A stretch of 64,000 bases of DNA, from the NCBI RefSeq assembly GCF_014203355.1, contig NZ_JACHIR010000003.1, positions 372,001 through 436,000 of the forward strand. Reading direction: 5' to 3'. The notes beneath the pieces were generated by a model. It saw only the letters and a program-made list of their open reading frames with translations, had not been told where the DNA came from and ran no database searches. Position numbers and translations under genes: made by a program. Shown piece after piece: positions 8,322 through 16,174 of the stretch. Positions within the stretch are counted from its first letter, which is position 1, and each line of letters starts with the position of its first letter. The stretch is from Kutzneria kofuensis. Its GTDB lineage: Bacteria; Actinomycetota; Actinomycetes; Mycobacteriales; Pseudonocardiaceae.

Positions 8322-8873
8322 GTGACCGAGATCAGGCTGGACGCGAAGACGCTGCGCGCGCTGGCGCATCCGTTGCGGATCAGGCTGCTGGGCCTGCTGC
8401 GGGCGGACGGCCCGGCGACGGCGACGGGCTTGGCGCAGCGTGTGGGAGAGACGAGCGGCACGACGAGCTGGCACCTGCGGCAGCTCGCCGACCACGGCCT
8501 CATCGAGCAGGACAGCGACCGCGGCAACAAGCGCGAACGCTGGTGGAAGGCCGCATACGAGTCGACCGAAGTGCGGATCGAGGACTTCCGTGACGACGAC
8601 GACTCGGCGGGCGCGCTGAACGCGTACCTGTACGAGATCGCGTCCGGCAACTACCGCCGGATGACGACGTTCCTGGCCGAGGACTGGCCGCACGAATGGC
8701 GGGAGGCGTTCACGATGTCGGACCAGGACGTGTCGCTCACGCCGGAGGAGCTGGTGGCGCTGCGGACGGAGCTGCACGAGGTGATCGCCAAGTACCGCCG
8801 CCCGGAACGGTCGGGGGACGAGACGGTGATCGTGCAGATCCAGGCGTTCCCCCGCACCAGGCGGTCCGGGTGA
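8322..8873 (+). CDS. ArsR-like winged-helix transcriptional regulator
   Basis: A 183-residue regulator. Residues 5-75 are a winged helix: LRALAHPLRIRLLGLLRADG, TATGLAQRVGETSGTTSWHLRQLADHGLIEQ and a wing with RGNKRERWW. This matches the ArsR-like HTH family that commonly sits before an MFS exporter in actinomycetes. The C-terminal half (EDFRDDDD to VSLTPEELVALRTELHEV) is the usual extension of that group; no metal-binding Cys cluster is seen, so it is unlikely to be a metal sensor. GTG 8322 is preferred because it starts at the conserved domain. Its stop overlaps the GTG of the MFS gene. Confidence 0.85.
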   Translation: MTEIRLDAKTLRALAHPLRIRLLGLLRADGPATATGLAQRVGETSGTTSWHLRQLADHGLIEQDSDRGNKRERWWKAAYESTEVRIEDFRDDDDSAGALNAYLYEIASGNYRRMTTFLAEDWPHEWREAFTMSDQDVSLTPEELVALRTELHEVIAKYRRPERSGDETVIVQIQAFPRTRRSG

Positions 8874-10120
8874 GGACGCCGCTGTTGGCCCTGCTCGCGG
8901 GAACGACGGTGTCGCTTGTCGGCACGGCGATGACGGTGCTCGCGATCCCGTGGTTCGTCCTGCACACGACCGGCAGCGCGGCCCAGACGGGCCTGGTCGC
9001 GGCGGCGGAGGTCGCGGGCCTGACGGTCGCGGCGGCACTCGGCGGTCCGATCGTGGACCGGATCCAGCCGAGATCGGTGAGCGTCGGCTCCGACGTCCTG
9101 GCGGCGATCGCGGTCGGCCTGGTGCCGGCGCTGACCATGCTGCAGGTGCTCCCGTTGTGGGCATTGGTGCTGCTCACGGCGCTGCTCGGGCTGACCCGAG
9201 GGCCGGGTGCGACGGCGCAGGACGCGCTGCTGCCGTCGACGGCGAAGCTGGCGGGCACACCGATATCGCGGGCGTCGAGCTGGTTCGAGGGTTCGGCGCG
9301 AGCCGGGCGACTGGTGGGCGGCATGTCCGCCGGCGCGCTGATCGCGTTCCTCGGACCGGCGCAGGTGCTGTACGTGGACTCGGCGACCTACCTGGCATCG
9401 GCACTGCTCACGGCGGTGTTCATCCGCGTCCGCCTGGCCCGGGAGGAGCCGAGCGCCTGGTCGGCGCGCGGGCACTTCGCCGAGCTCCGGGAGGGGCTGC
9501 GCTACCTCCGCGGCGACGGGCTGCTGGCCGCCGTCGTCGGCATGGTGATGCTGACGAACGCCCTGGACGGTGCTTACACCTCGGTCCTGCTGCCGGCGTT
9601 CGGCGAGCAGGTCCTGCACAGCAGCGTCCTGCTCGGCCTGGTGGCGGGCACGTCAAGCGCGGCCGCGCTGTGCGGAGTCATGGCGTACGGCGCGGTCGGC
9701 GACCGATTACCGAAGTGGGGGACCTACGCGACCGCGTTCCTGTTGGCCGGCGCGCCAAGGCTGCTGGTGATGGCGTCCGCCCCGCCGGTGCCGGTGTTGC
9801 TCGCGGTCATCGCGGTGACGTCGTTCGCCTTCGGCATGATCAACCCGATCCTGCTGAGCCAGCTGTTCACGCGCGTTCCGGAGACGATGCGCGGCCGGGT
9901 GTTCGGCGTGGTGGCGGCGGGAGCGCTGGCCGGCATGCCGGTCGGGGCGCTGCTGGGCGGCGTGGTGGTGCAACTCGCGGGACTGACCGCTGCGCTGCTG
10001 GCGGCCGCCGCGCTCTACCTGACGGCGACGCTGTGCCCGTTCGTGTTCCCGGTGTGGCGGCAGCTGGACGGGAAAGTGGGCGAGTCGTCAGGCGACCACG
10101 TCGGGGGTGCGGTCGCCTGA
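8870..10120 (+). CDS. MFS efflux transporter
   Basis: A 416-residue, 12-segment permease beginning RTPLLALLAGTTVSLVGTAM and ALAIPWFVLHTTGSAAQTG-like helices 1 and 2, typical of the drug-efflux MFS group of the EntS/TetV type. The motif around residues 60-75 (GPIVDRIQPRSV) is the loop 2-3 motif A (G-x-x-x-D-R). The GTG start overlaps the regulator stop (GTGA), so the two form one operon and the regulator most likely controls this pump. The 3' end overlaps the convergent small gene at 10088-10378. Substrate unknown. Confidence 0.87.
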   Translation: MRTPLLALLAGTTVSLVGTAMTVLAIPWFVLHTTGSAAQTGLVAAAEVAGLTVAAALGGPIVDRIQPRSVSVGSDVLAAIAVGLVPALTMLQVLPLWALVLLTALLGLTRGPGATAQDALLPSTAKLAGTPISRASSWFEGSARAGRLVGGMSAGALIAFLGPAQVLYVDSATYLASALLTAVFIRVRLAREEPSAWSARGHFAELREGLRYLRGDGLLAAVVGMVMLTNALDGAYTSVLLPAFGEQVLHSSVLLGLVAGTSSAAALCGVMAYGAVGDRLPKWGTYATAFLLAGAPRLLVMASAPPVPVLLAVIAVTSFAFGMINPILLSQLFTRVPETMRGRVFGVVAAGALAGMPVGALLGGVVVQLAGLTAALLAAAALYLTATLCPFVFPVWRQLDGKVGESSGDHVGGAVA

Positions 10121-10378
10121 CGACTCGGGCTCGGGGGAGGGCTTGCGGTTCACGATCGTCACCCTGCCGCTGGCCAGCGCGTCGTCCTCGCGCCGCGGCA
10201 GCGGCGGCACCAGCTGCCCGGACTCGGCCAGCTCACGCAGCAGCCGGTCGGTGGACCGGCGGGTCCGCCACAGGCTCAGCGGCCTGGTCACGGCCCGTGT
10301 CGGCGCCGGGTGGAGGATGTGCGCCCAGCATCCGAGCGCCACCACTACGAGCACTGACGTCCACAAAACGAACATCAT
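10088..10378 (-). CDS. Small hypothetical protein with one N-terminal membrane segment
   Basis: A 96-residue protein with an N-terminal hydrophobic helix (MMFVLWTSVLVVVALGCW) followed by a basic, Arg-rich linker and a charged tail. Not recognised. Its tail overlaps the end of the MFS gene by 33 bases, tail to tail. Codon third positions look GC-biased as for a real gene, and the membrane-anchor plus charged tail pattern is common for small actinomycete proteins. Two Met codons are possible starts (10378 or 10375). Confidence 0.5.
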   Translation of the reverse strand: MMFVLWTSVLVVVALGCWAHILHPAPTRAVTRPLSLWRTRRSTDRLLRELAESGQLVPPLPRREDDALASGRVTIVNRKPSPEPESSGDRTPDVVA

Positions 10379-10606
10379 TTACTCCTCGCGGTCACTCTCT
10401 GTTTACTGGCTAGCTGGCTGCCGCCAACTTGAGCCCCCAATCGGGTGACAGCTATGGAGTTAACCGGGGTCCGGCGGTAGAAACATCCGCCATCTGGACG
10501 CGTGCCTCGTCGGTGACCGGAAAGTTATCCGGAAGTACCCCTTCGGGCGGACGCCGATTCGAACGCATGATCCGCATGCGGCCCGACCTCGCTAGGCTCT
10601 TGCCTC

Positions 10607-11752
10607 ATGTCCGTCAGCGCAGCCCCGATCGACGTCGAGTCGCTCCGTGACCGCTTCCGCCGGGCCGCCGAGGCGGCGGCCGCGGCCGGTGTCGACGCAC
10701 TGCTCGTGTCCCCCGGCTCCGACCTGCGCTATCTGCTCGGCGCGGGTGGCTCCTCGTTCGAGCGGCTGACCTGTCTGGTCCTGCCGGCGGCGGGCAGCGC
10801 GGCCGAGCCGGCGCTGGTGGTGCCGAAGCTGGAGCACCCCGGCTACGCGGGTGTGCCGACCGACGAGCTCGGCGTACACGTGGCGACGTGGGTTGACGGC
10901 GAGGATCCGTATCGACTAGTCGCGGACCTACTCAAAGGCGCGCCTAAGTCGGTGGCCGTGACCGACATGATGCCGGCGCTGCACACCCTCGGCCTCCGCG
11001 ACGCGCTACCGGACGCCCGGCAGAGCCTCGCCGGCCCGGTGCTGCGTGAGCTGCGGATGCGCAAGGACGTCGGCGAGATCGAGGCGCTGCGCAAGGCGGG
11101 GGCGGCGATCGACCGCGTGCACGCGCGGATGGGCGAGTGGCTGCGCCCCGGCCGCACCGAGGCCGAGGTGGGCGCGGACATTGCGGCGGCGATCGTCGAG
11201 GAGGGGCACACGGTGGCGGAGTTCGTCATCGTCGGCTCCGGCCCGAACGGCGCCAGCCCGCACCACGGCGTCTCCGACCGGGTCATCGAGAAGGGCGACG
11301 TCGTCGTGGTCGACATCGGCGGCCCCGTGCCGGAGGGCTACAACTCCGACTCCACGCGCACCTATTCGGTCGGTACGCCCGGCTTCGGCGACGTCGTCGA
11401 CACGTACGGGGTGCTCAAGGCCGCGCAGCAGGCGGCGGTCGACGCCGCCGGCCCGGGCGTCACCGCCGAGGCGGTGGACGCGGCGGCGCGGGATGTCATC
11501 GCGGACGCCGGCTTCGGCGAGTTCTTCGTGCACCGCACCGGCCACGGCATCGGCCTGGACGTGCACGAGGACCCGTACATCGTCAGCGGCAACGACCTCG
11601 TGCTCGAAACCGGCATGGCGTTCAGCATCGAACCCGGCATCTACCTGCCGGGCCGCTGGGGCGCCCGCATCGAGGACATCGTCGTGGTCGGCGAGCGGGG
11701 CGCGGAGCGGTTGAACAACCAGCCGCACGACCTGGTGGTGCTGCCCTCGTGA
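10607..11752 (+). CDS. M24-family Xaa-Pro aminopeptidase/dipeptidase
   Basis: A 381-residue creatinase/prolidase-type protein. Residues 15-150 are the N-terminal domain (LLVSPGSDLRYLLG). The catalytic pita-bread domain carries the five metal ligands: VVVDIGGPVPEGYNSDSTRTY (two Asp), the His in HRTGHGIGLDVHEDP, Glu in FSIEPGIYLP and Glu in RIEDIVVV. It probably removes residues next to proline from peptides in the cytoplasm. The start Met lies 8 bases after a clear -10-like TAGGCT. The stop overlaps the Lrp gene start (GTGA), an arrangement found repeatedly in actinomycetes. Confidence 0.92.
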   Translation: MSVSAAPIDVESLRDRFRRAAEAAAAAGVDALLVSPGSDLRYLLGAGGSSFERLTCLVLPAAGSAAEPALVVPKLEHPGYAGVPTDELGVHVATWVDGEDPYRLVADLLKGAPKSVAVTDMMPALHTLGLRDALPDARQSLAGPVLRELRMRKDVGEIEALRKAGAAIDRVHARMGEWLRPGRTEAEVGADIAAAIVEEGHTVAEFVIVGSGPNGASPHHGVSDRVIEKGDVVVVDIGGPVPEGYNSDSTRTYSVGTPGFGDVVDTYGVLKAAQQAAVDAAGPGVTAEAVDAAARDVIADAGFGEFFVHRTGHGIGLDVHEDPYIVSGNDLVLETGMAFSIEPGIYLPGRWGARIEDIVVVGERGAERLNNQPHDLVVLPS

Positions 11753-12201
11753 CAACACCGCTGGAGCCGATCGACCGCGCCATCCTGCGGGAGCTGACCC
11801 AGGACGGCCGGTGCAGCTTCACCGACCTCGCCGAGCGGGTCGGCCTGAGCGTGTCCGCCGTGCACCAGCGGGTTCGGCGGCTGGAGCAGCGCGGCGTGCT
11901 CAAGGGGTACGCGGCGCGGGTCGACGGCGAGCAGGTCGGGCTGCCGCTGACGGCGTTCATCTCGCTGACGCCGATCGACCCGGCCGCGCCGGACGACTAC
12001 CCGCACCGGCTGGAGCACCTGGCGGCGATCGAGGCGTGCTACTCGGTCGCCGGCGACGCCTCGTACGTGCTGAAGGTGCGGGTCGCGGGCCCGACCGCGC
12101 TGGAGGACCTGCTGCGGCAGATCCGGGAGCAGGCCAACGTGTCCACCCGCACCACCGTCGTGCTGTCGACGCCGTACGAGGACCGCCCGCCGGGCGTGTG
12201 A
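11749..12201 (+). CDS. Lrp/AsnC-family transcriptional regulator
   Basis: A 150-residue Lrp/AsnC protein: N-terminal HTH (IDRAILRELTQDGRCSFTDL, AERVGLSVSAVHQRVRRLE) and a C-terminal RAM domain (residues 65-150) with VAGDASYVLKVRVAG, the usual effector-binding beta strands. GTG 11749 overlaps the peptidase stop by 4 bases, so it is translated with the M24 peptidase; an amino acid or peptide is the likely effector. Length is normal for the family. Confidence 0.92.
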   Translation: MTTPLEPIDRAILRELTQDGRCSFTDLAERVGLSVSAVHQRVRRLEQRGVLKGYAARVDGEQVGLPLTAFISLTPIDPAAPDDYPHRLEHLAAIEACYSVAGDASYVLKVRVAGPTALEDLLRQIREQANVSTRTTVVLSTPYEDRPPGV

Positions 12202-12394
12202 GCGAACAGGTCCGATCATCACTCGATGAGCCGATGATTCGACGCCGCGTAGCCGGGAGAGTGGCCGGTGGCGCGGCGTCGCCCGTCTGGATGGGGGTCC
12301 TGTCGCGGTCGGCGCCGTGCCCTTTCCGCTGTTCCGCGCCGCATGTCCGGATTTTCTGGGCCGATAGGTCGAACGGGCTATTGCCGTCGCGCTA

Positions 12395-12408
12395 TGGGAG
12401 CGCTTCCA
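12395..12408. promoter_or_regulatory. CebR-like operator upstream of the GH16 gene
   Basis: TGGGAGCGCTTCCA differs at one base from the 14-base palindrome TGGGAGCGCTCCCA bound by CebR/CelR LacI-family repressors, which release DNA with cello-oligosaccharides in streptomycetes and Thermobifida (established knowledge). It lies 73 bases upstream of the glucanase ATG. This predicts that the gene is induced by beta-glucan breakdown products. Confidence 0.65.
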
Positions 12409-12480
12409 TCGGTTTTGGCAGCTCCTGCCCCTGCCGCGTCGGCCGCCACCGACCCGACCGCCGACCCAGTGGAGTCAACG

Positions 12481-13788
12481 ATGACCCTGCCTGCGAGACC
12501 CCTGCTCAGACGGTGCGTAGCCCTGCTTGCCACCGGCGCCCTCACGGTGCTGCTCACCGCGTTCGCCGGCCCCGAGGCACAGGGCGCCGTGCCCGCGCCG
12601 CCCGCCGGCTGGACCACCGTGTTCAGCGACGACTTCAACGGCCCGGCCGGCAGCCCCGTCAACTCGTCGAACTGGATGTACAACACCGGTCCCGGCTCGA
12701 ACTTCGGCACCGGCGAGATCGAGACGATGACCAACTCGACCAGCAACGTCCATCTCGACGGAAACGGCAACCTGAACATCACCGCGCTGGGCTCCGGCAA
12801 CAACTGGACCTCCGGCCGGATCCAGACCCCGTCGGCCGTCGCCGGCGCGCCCGCGGGCGGCAAGCTCGAGGTGACGGCGTCCATCCAGCAGCCCAACCCG
12901 GGCAGCGGCCTCGGCTACTGGCCGGCGTTCTGGATGCTCGGTCAGGGGCAGTGGCCGGAGAACGGCGAGATCGACATCATGGAGGACGTCAACGCGCGGT
13001 CCCAGGTCGCCGGCACCATCCACTGCGGTGTGTACCCGGGCGGCCCGTGCAACGAGGGCAACGGCATCGGCAGCGGGCTGCGCGACTGCGGCGGCTGCCA
13101 GACCGGCTTCCACACGTACACCATGATCCTGGACCGGACGAACACCTCGAACGAGTCGATCACGTTCTACCTGGACGGCGCCGCGTACTTCACGGTGACC
13201 GAGGGCCAGGTCGGCGCCAGCACCTGGCAGCAGGCGTTCGACCACAACCTGACGATCCTGTTCGACCTGGCGATGGGCGGCGGCTTCCCGAACGGCGTGT
13301 GCGGATGCACCACGCCGACCGGCGCGACGACCTCCGGCGGCACGATGACCGTCCAGTACGTCGCCGCGTACACGACGACCGGTGGCGGCACCAACCCGCC
13401 GCCCGGCGGCGGCGCGATCACCGGCTACCAGGGCCTGTGCCTCGACGACCGTTCGGCGAGCACCGCCAACGGCAACCCGATCCAGGTCTACACCTGCAAC
13501 GGCACCGCCGCGCAGCAGTGGACCTTCGTCCAGGCCGGCACCACCCTGCACGTGCTGGGCAAGTGCCTGGACATCGCCGGCGGCGGCACCGCCAACGGCA
13601 CCAAGGTCCAGCTCTACGACTGCAACAACACCGGCGCGCAGGTGTGGATACCGCAGTCCAACGGCGCCCTGTACAACCCGCAGTCCAACAAGTGCCTGGA
13701 CGACACCGACTTCTCCACGACGCCGGGCACCCAGGTGCAGATCTGGGACTGCGCCGGCAGCGCCAACCAGGTGTGGCACCTGCCGTGA
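12481..13788 (+). CDS. Secreted GH16 endo-beta-1,3-glucanase with ricin-type (CBM13) domain
   Basis: A 435-residue exported enzyme. The signal peptide runs through residues 1-36 (ALLATGALTVLLTAFAG, cleavage near AQGAVP). The GH16 catalytic domain spans about 40-290 with the signature GEIDIMED at 162-169, giving nucleophile E163 and acid/base E168 separated as in laminarinases. A Gly/Pro/Thr linker (TTTGGGTNPPPGGG) leads to a ricin-B trefoil module at about 308-435 with repeated CLD and QxW motifs (CLDDRSAS, QQWTF, CLDIAGGG, AQVWIP, CLDDTDFS, NQVWHLP), a carbohydrate-binding CBM13. It probably attacks beta-1,3- or mixed-linkage glucan of fungal or plant walls. A CebR-like site lies upstream; it converges on tetR with 16 bases between. 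Confidence 0.93.
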   Translation: MTLPARPLLRRCVALLATGALTVLLTAFAGPEAQGAVPAPPAGWTTVFSDDFNGPAGSPVNSSNWMYNTGPGSNFGTGEIETMTNSTSNVHLDGNGNLNITALGSGNNWTSGRIQTPSAVAGAPAGGKLEVTASIQQPNPGSGLGYWPAFWMLGQGQWPENGEIDIMEDVNARSQVAGTIHCGVYPGGPCNEGNGIGSGLRDCGGCQTGFHTYTMILDRTNTSNESITFYLDGAAYFTVTEGQVGASTWQQAFDHNLTILFDLAMGGGFPNGVCGCTTPTGATTSGGTMTVQYVAAYTTTGGGTNPPPGGGAITGYQGLCLDDRSASTANGNPIQVYTCNGTAAQQWTFVQAGTTLHVLGKCLDIAGGGTANGTKVQLYDCNNTGAQVWIPQSNGALYNPQSNKCLDDTDFSTTPGTQVQIWDCAGSANQVWHLP

Positions 13789-13804
13789 CGAACGCGGGCG
13801 GCCG

Positions 13805-14344
13805 TCAGTCGGCGGTCGCCCGCTCCAGCAGGGCGATGGCCCCTTCGACGGCGTCGCCGAACGGCTCGGTCGAGTTGGCCGCCCGCGCCAGCACGTAACC
13901 GCCCTGCAGCACTGCCAGGAGCGTGTCGGCGAGCCGGACGTCCAGGCCGTCCTCGGCGAGAATCTCCCGCAGCCGCCCGCGTAGCCACTCGAAGTGCTCG
14001 GCGATGGGGGAGCGGAGCGTGTCGCTGGCGATGATCTCCGGGTCCTGCACGAGCACGCCCATCGGGCAGCCGCGCAGCACCTCGCGCTCCCGGCGCAGCC
14101 AGGTCGCGATGCGCTCGACGGGCGCGCCGGGGGAGGACAACTCCTCCGATGCGAGTGCCGTGAGGTCCTCGGCGTTGCGCTCGATCGCGGCCAGCGCGAG
14201 GTCCTGCTTGCCGGCGAAGTGGTGGTACATGCTGCCCTGGCCGGCGTCCGCGCGCTGCTGGATGGCCTTCGGGCTGGTGCCGACGTAACCACGCTCGCGC
14301 AGCAGCTCCCGGGTGCTCTCGACCAGCCGGTCGCGGGTGGACAT
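13805..14344 (-). CDS. TetR-family transcriptional regulator
   Basis: A 179-residue TetR regulator: STRDRLVESTRELLRERGYV and the recognition helix region KAIQQRADAGQGSMYHHF at residues 1-50, then a C-terminal domain with REREVLRGCPMGVLVQDPE, the Cys-containing pattern seen in the TetR/LmrA-YxaF-like group (C-terminal domain of YxaF/LmrA type). ATG 14344 is chosen over an upstream GTG because it begins at the conserved S-T-R-D-R-L motif. A perfect palindrome lies 11 bases upstream of this start. It is divergent from the metallo-hydrolase gene, its likely target. Confidence 0.87.
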   Translation of the reverse strand: MSTRDRLVESTRELLRERGYVGTSPKAIQQRADAGQGSMYHHFAGKQDLALAAIERNAEDLTALASEELSSPGAPVERIATWLRREREVLRGCPMGVLVQDPEIIASDTLRSPIAEHFEWLRGRLREILAEDGLDVRLADTLLAVLQGGYVLARAANSTEPFGDAVEGAIALLERATAD

Positions 14345-14354
14345 GCGGAAAAGT

Positions 14355-14372
14355 GTACCTACCACTAGGTAC
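14355..14372. promoter_or_regulatory. Palindromic operator upstream of tetR and the metallo-hydrolase gene
   Basis: A perfect inverted repeat GTACCTA-N4-TAGGTAC lies 10 bases before the tetR start and 120 bases before the divergent metallo-hydrolase gene. Arm length and symmetry fit a TetR/LmrA-type operator. Binding by the neighbouring TetR protein is inferred. Confidence 0.6.
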
Positions 14373-14381
14373 GTACAGCAG

Positions 14382-14411
14382 CACTATGACTTCAGTGACG
14401 ACTGAATACAG
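14382..14411. repeat. 30-base direct repeat, copy 1
   Basis: This 30-base unit matches 15410-15439 at 27 of 30 positions, in the same orientation. It contains an inner palindrome TTCAGT-N4-ACTGAA, perfect in this copy. The unit lies upstream of tetR (minus strand) and of the metallo-hydrolase gene; the second copy lies just past the hydrolase stop, so the pair flanks that gene. Confidence 0.8.
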
Positions 14412-14492
14412 CCGTATGAGACGGGTCTCAGGTCTCGCTGAACGACACGAACATCGGCCAGGAAGACCCGGCGGGCCGGTACAACAAGATCC

Positions 14493-15398
14493 ATGGCTGA
14501 ACTGGGGTTGTTGAACGAGCAGTCCGCTGTGCGCCGGCTGCGGCTGGGCGATGTGCGCCTGACCTACGTGGTCGACGGCGCGATGGCGATGGTGGCGGGC
14601 GCCTTCTTCCCGACGACGCCGACGCAGTACTGGCGCGACCACCCCGAGGCGCTCGACGCCCACGGGCGGGTCGCGGCGTCCGCCGGCGGCCTGCTGGTCG
14701 AGCGGGGCGACCGCAAGCTGCTCATCGACGCCGGCCTCGGGCCGTTCCGGGGCCCGCTGTCGGTGGGGAAGGAGCCGTTCGGCGCGGCCGACAGCGGTTC
14801 GCTGCCGGACATCCTGGCCGAGCTGGGGGTCGACCCCGGCGAGATCGACACGGTCGCCTACACGCACCTGCACCTGGATCACGTGGGCTGGGCGTTCGTC
14901 GACGGCCGCAAGTTCTTCCCGAACGCGCGCTACCTGGTCGCCGCGCAGGAGTGGGCGCCGCACGACCACGGCGTCACCGTGCCGGGCGTGATCGCCGAGA
15001 CGACCGTGGTGCCGATGCGCGGCAACCACGAGCTGATCGGGGAGGGGGAGGAGGTCTGGCCGGGTGTGCACGCCATCGTGACACCGGGCCACACGCCGGG
15101 GCACTCGTCGTTCATCGTGTCGGCGGAGGCCGGCCGGATCGTCGTGTTCGGCGACAGCTTTCACACGCCGGCACAGATCACGCATCCCGAGTGGGGGTCG
15201 ACGCCGGACACCGACAGCGAGGGAGTGCTCAAGGCGCGGGCGCGCGTGCTGGGGGAGTTGGAGCGGCCCGGCACGCTCGGCTTCGGCGCTCACTTCGGGG
15301 ACCAGGCGTTCGGCCGGGTGGTGCGCGACGGGGACGGGGCGGCGGTCTGGGAGCCGGTGGCGACGGAGTTCCTGCGGGCGGCACCTCGTGATCTCTAG
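14493..15398 (+). CDS. MBL-fold metallo-hydrolase (lactonase-like)
   Basis: A 301-residue metallo-beta-lactamase-fold enzyme. The zinc motif HxHxDH reads THLHLDHVG near residue 128; further ligands are His in TPGHTPGHSS near residue 198, Asp in VFGDSFH near residue 217 and His in GAHFG near residue 270. The overall pattern (LLIDAGLGP, VAYTHLHLDHVG) is like that of N-acyl-homoserine lactonase and quorum-quenching MBL proteins, but also of many uncharacterised actinobacterial hydrolases. It is divergent from a TetR regulator with a palindromic operator and is flanked by a 30-base direct repeat. Substrate unknown. Confidence 0.88.
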   Translation: MAELGLLNEQSAVRRLRLGDVRLTYVVDGAMAMVAGAFFPTTPTQYWRDHPEALDAHGRVAASAGGLLVERGDRKLLIDAGLGPFRGPLSVGKEPFGAADSGSLPDILAELGVDPGEIDTVAYTHLHLDHVGWAFVDGRKFFPNARYLVAAQEWAPHDHGVTVPGVIAETTVVPMRGNHELIGEGEEVWPGVHAIVTPGHTPGHSSFIVSAEAGRIVVFGDSFHTPAQITHPEWGSTPDTDSEGVLKARARVLGELERPGTLGFGAHFGDQAFGRVVRDGDGAAVWEPVATEFLRAAPRDL

Positions 15399-15409
15399 GT
15401 GGATAATAT

Positions 15410-15439
15410 CACTATAGCTTCAGTGACGACTAAATACAG
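15410..15439. repeat. 30-base direct repeat, copy 2
   Basis: Second copy of the unit at 14382-14411, same orientation, with three differences; one of them breaks the inner palindrome (TTCAGT-N4-ACTAAA). It lies in the 64-base space between the metallo-hydrolase stop and the end of the convergent ArsR gene, where no gene start needs an operator. Confidence 0.8.
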
Positions 15440-15462
15440 TGCTCTGACAAGCACAAAAACAA

Positions 15463-16131
15463 CTACAAGCCCTCGACGCCAAGGGCGGCGAACGCCTCGG
15501 CGTCGAGGAGCTTGACGCTGCGGTCGGCACCGCGTTCCACCCAGCCGTGGTCGACGGCGTGCTGCAGCAGTGCGGCGGGCAGCGAGCCGCCGAGGTGTTC
15601 GCGGCGCTCGGTCCAGTCGAGGCAGTCCTTGAGCAGCGGGCGGCGGCCGCCGGGCAGCTTGATCTCCAGGTCGTCGAGCACCCGGTGGCCCTTGGCGGTG
15701 AGCGCGAGGCCGCTGGCGGTGTCGATCAGGCCGGCGGTGAGCATGCCGGTGCGCAGGGCGACGCCGAGATGTCCGGCGAGGTGGTCGTAGCAGGTGCGGG
15801 CGTACGCGAGGCGTTCGGCCCGCTTGGAGGCGCGGAGGCTGGTCGGGCGGGGCATCGGGTTCTCGGCCAGCTCGGTGAGCTGTTCGATCAGCTCCGCCAC
15901 ACGGGAGTCCGTCAGCCGCACATAGCGGTGTCGGCCCTGGCGGACCGTCTCGACGAACCCGGCGTCGGCAAGCCGGGAGACCTGCTCGGTGGCCGAGGGC
16001 GGCGTCACGCCTGCGATCTTGCCGAGTTCGCCGACGGTCCAGGCCCGGCCGTCGATCAGGGCCAGGCACATGGCGGCCCTGGTGGGGTCGGCGAGGACGG
16101 CGGCGACTTCCGCCAGCGGGTTGGCGCGCAT
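15463..16131 (-). CDS. ArsR-family transcriptional regulator
   Basis: A 222-residue regulator whose first 95 residues are a winged helix: LAEVAAVLADPTRAAMCLAL, TVGELGKIAGVTPPSATEQV, SRLADAGFVETVRQGRHRYVRLTDSRV (read in parts). This is the ArsR pattern with the dimerisation helix, and RQGRHRYVRL is the wing. The long C-terminal extension (residues 95-222) includes YARTCYDHLAGHLGVAL, a region shared with actinobacterial ArsR proteins that lack metal-binding Cys pairs at the usual ELCVCDL site. It converges on the metallo-hydrolase gene. Target unknown. Confidence 0.85.
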   Translation of the reverse strand: MRANPLAEVAAVLADPTRAAMCLALIDGRAWTVGELGKIAGVTPPSATEQVSRLADAGFVETVRQGRHRYVRLTDSRVAELIEQLTELAENPMPRPTSLRASKRAERLAYARTCYDHLAGHLGVALRTGMLTAGLIDTASGLALTAKGHRVLDDLEIKLPGGRRPLLKDCLDWTERREHLGGSLPAALLQHAVDHGWVERGADRSVKLLDAEAFAALGVEGL

Positions 16132-16174
16132 GCACCCAAGCTAGGCAACTTTGAGTTCGGCGGCCGCCGAACCG

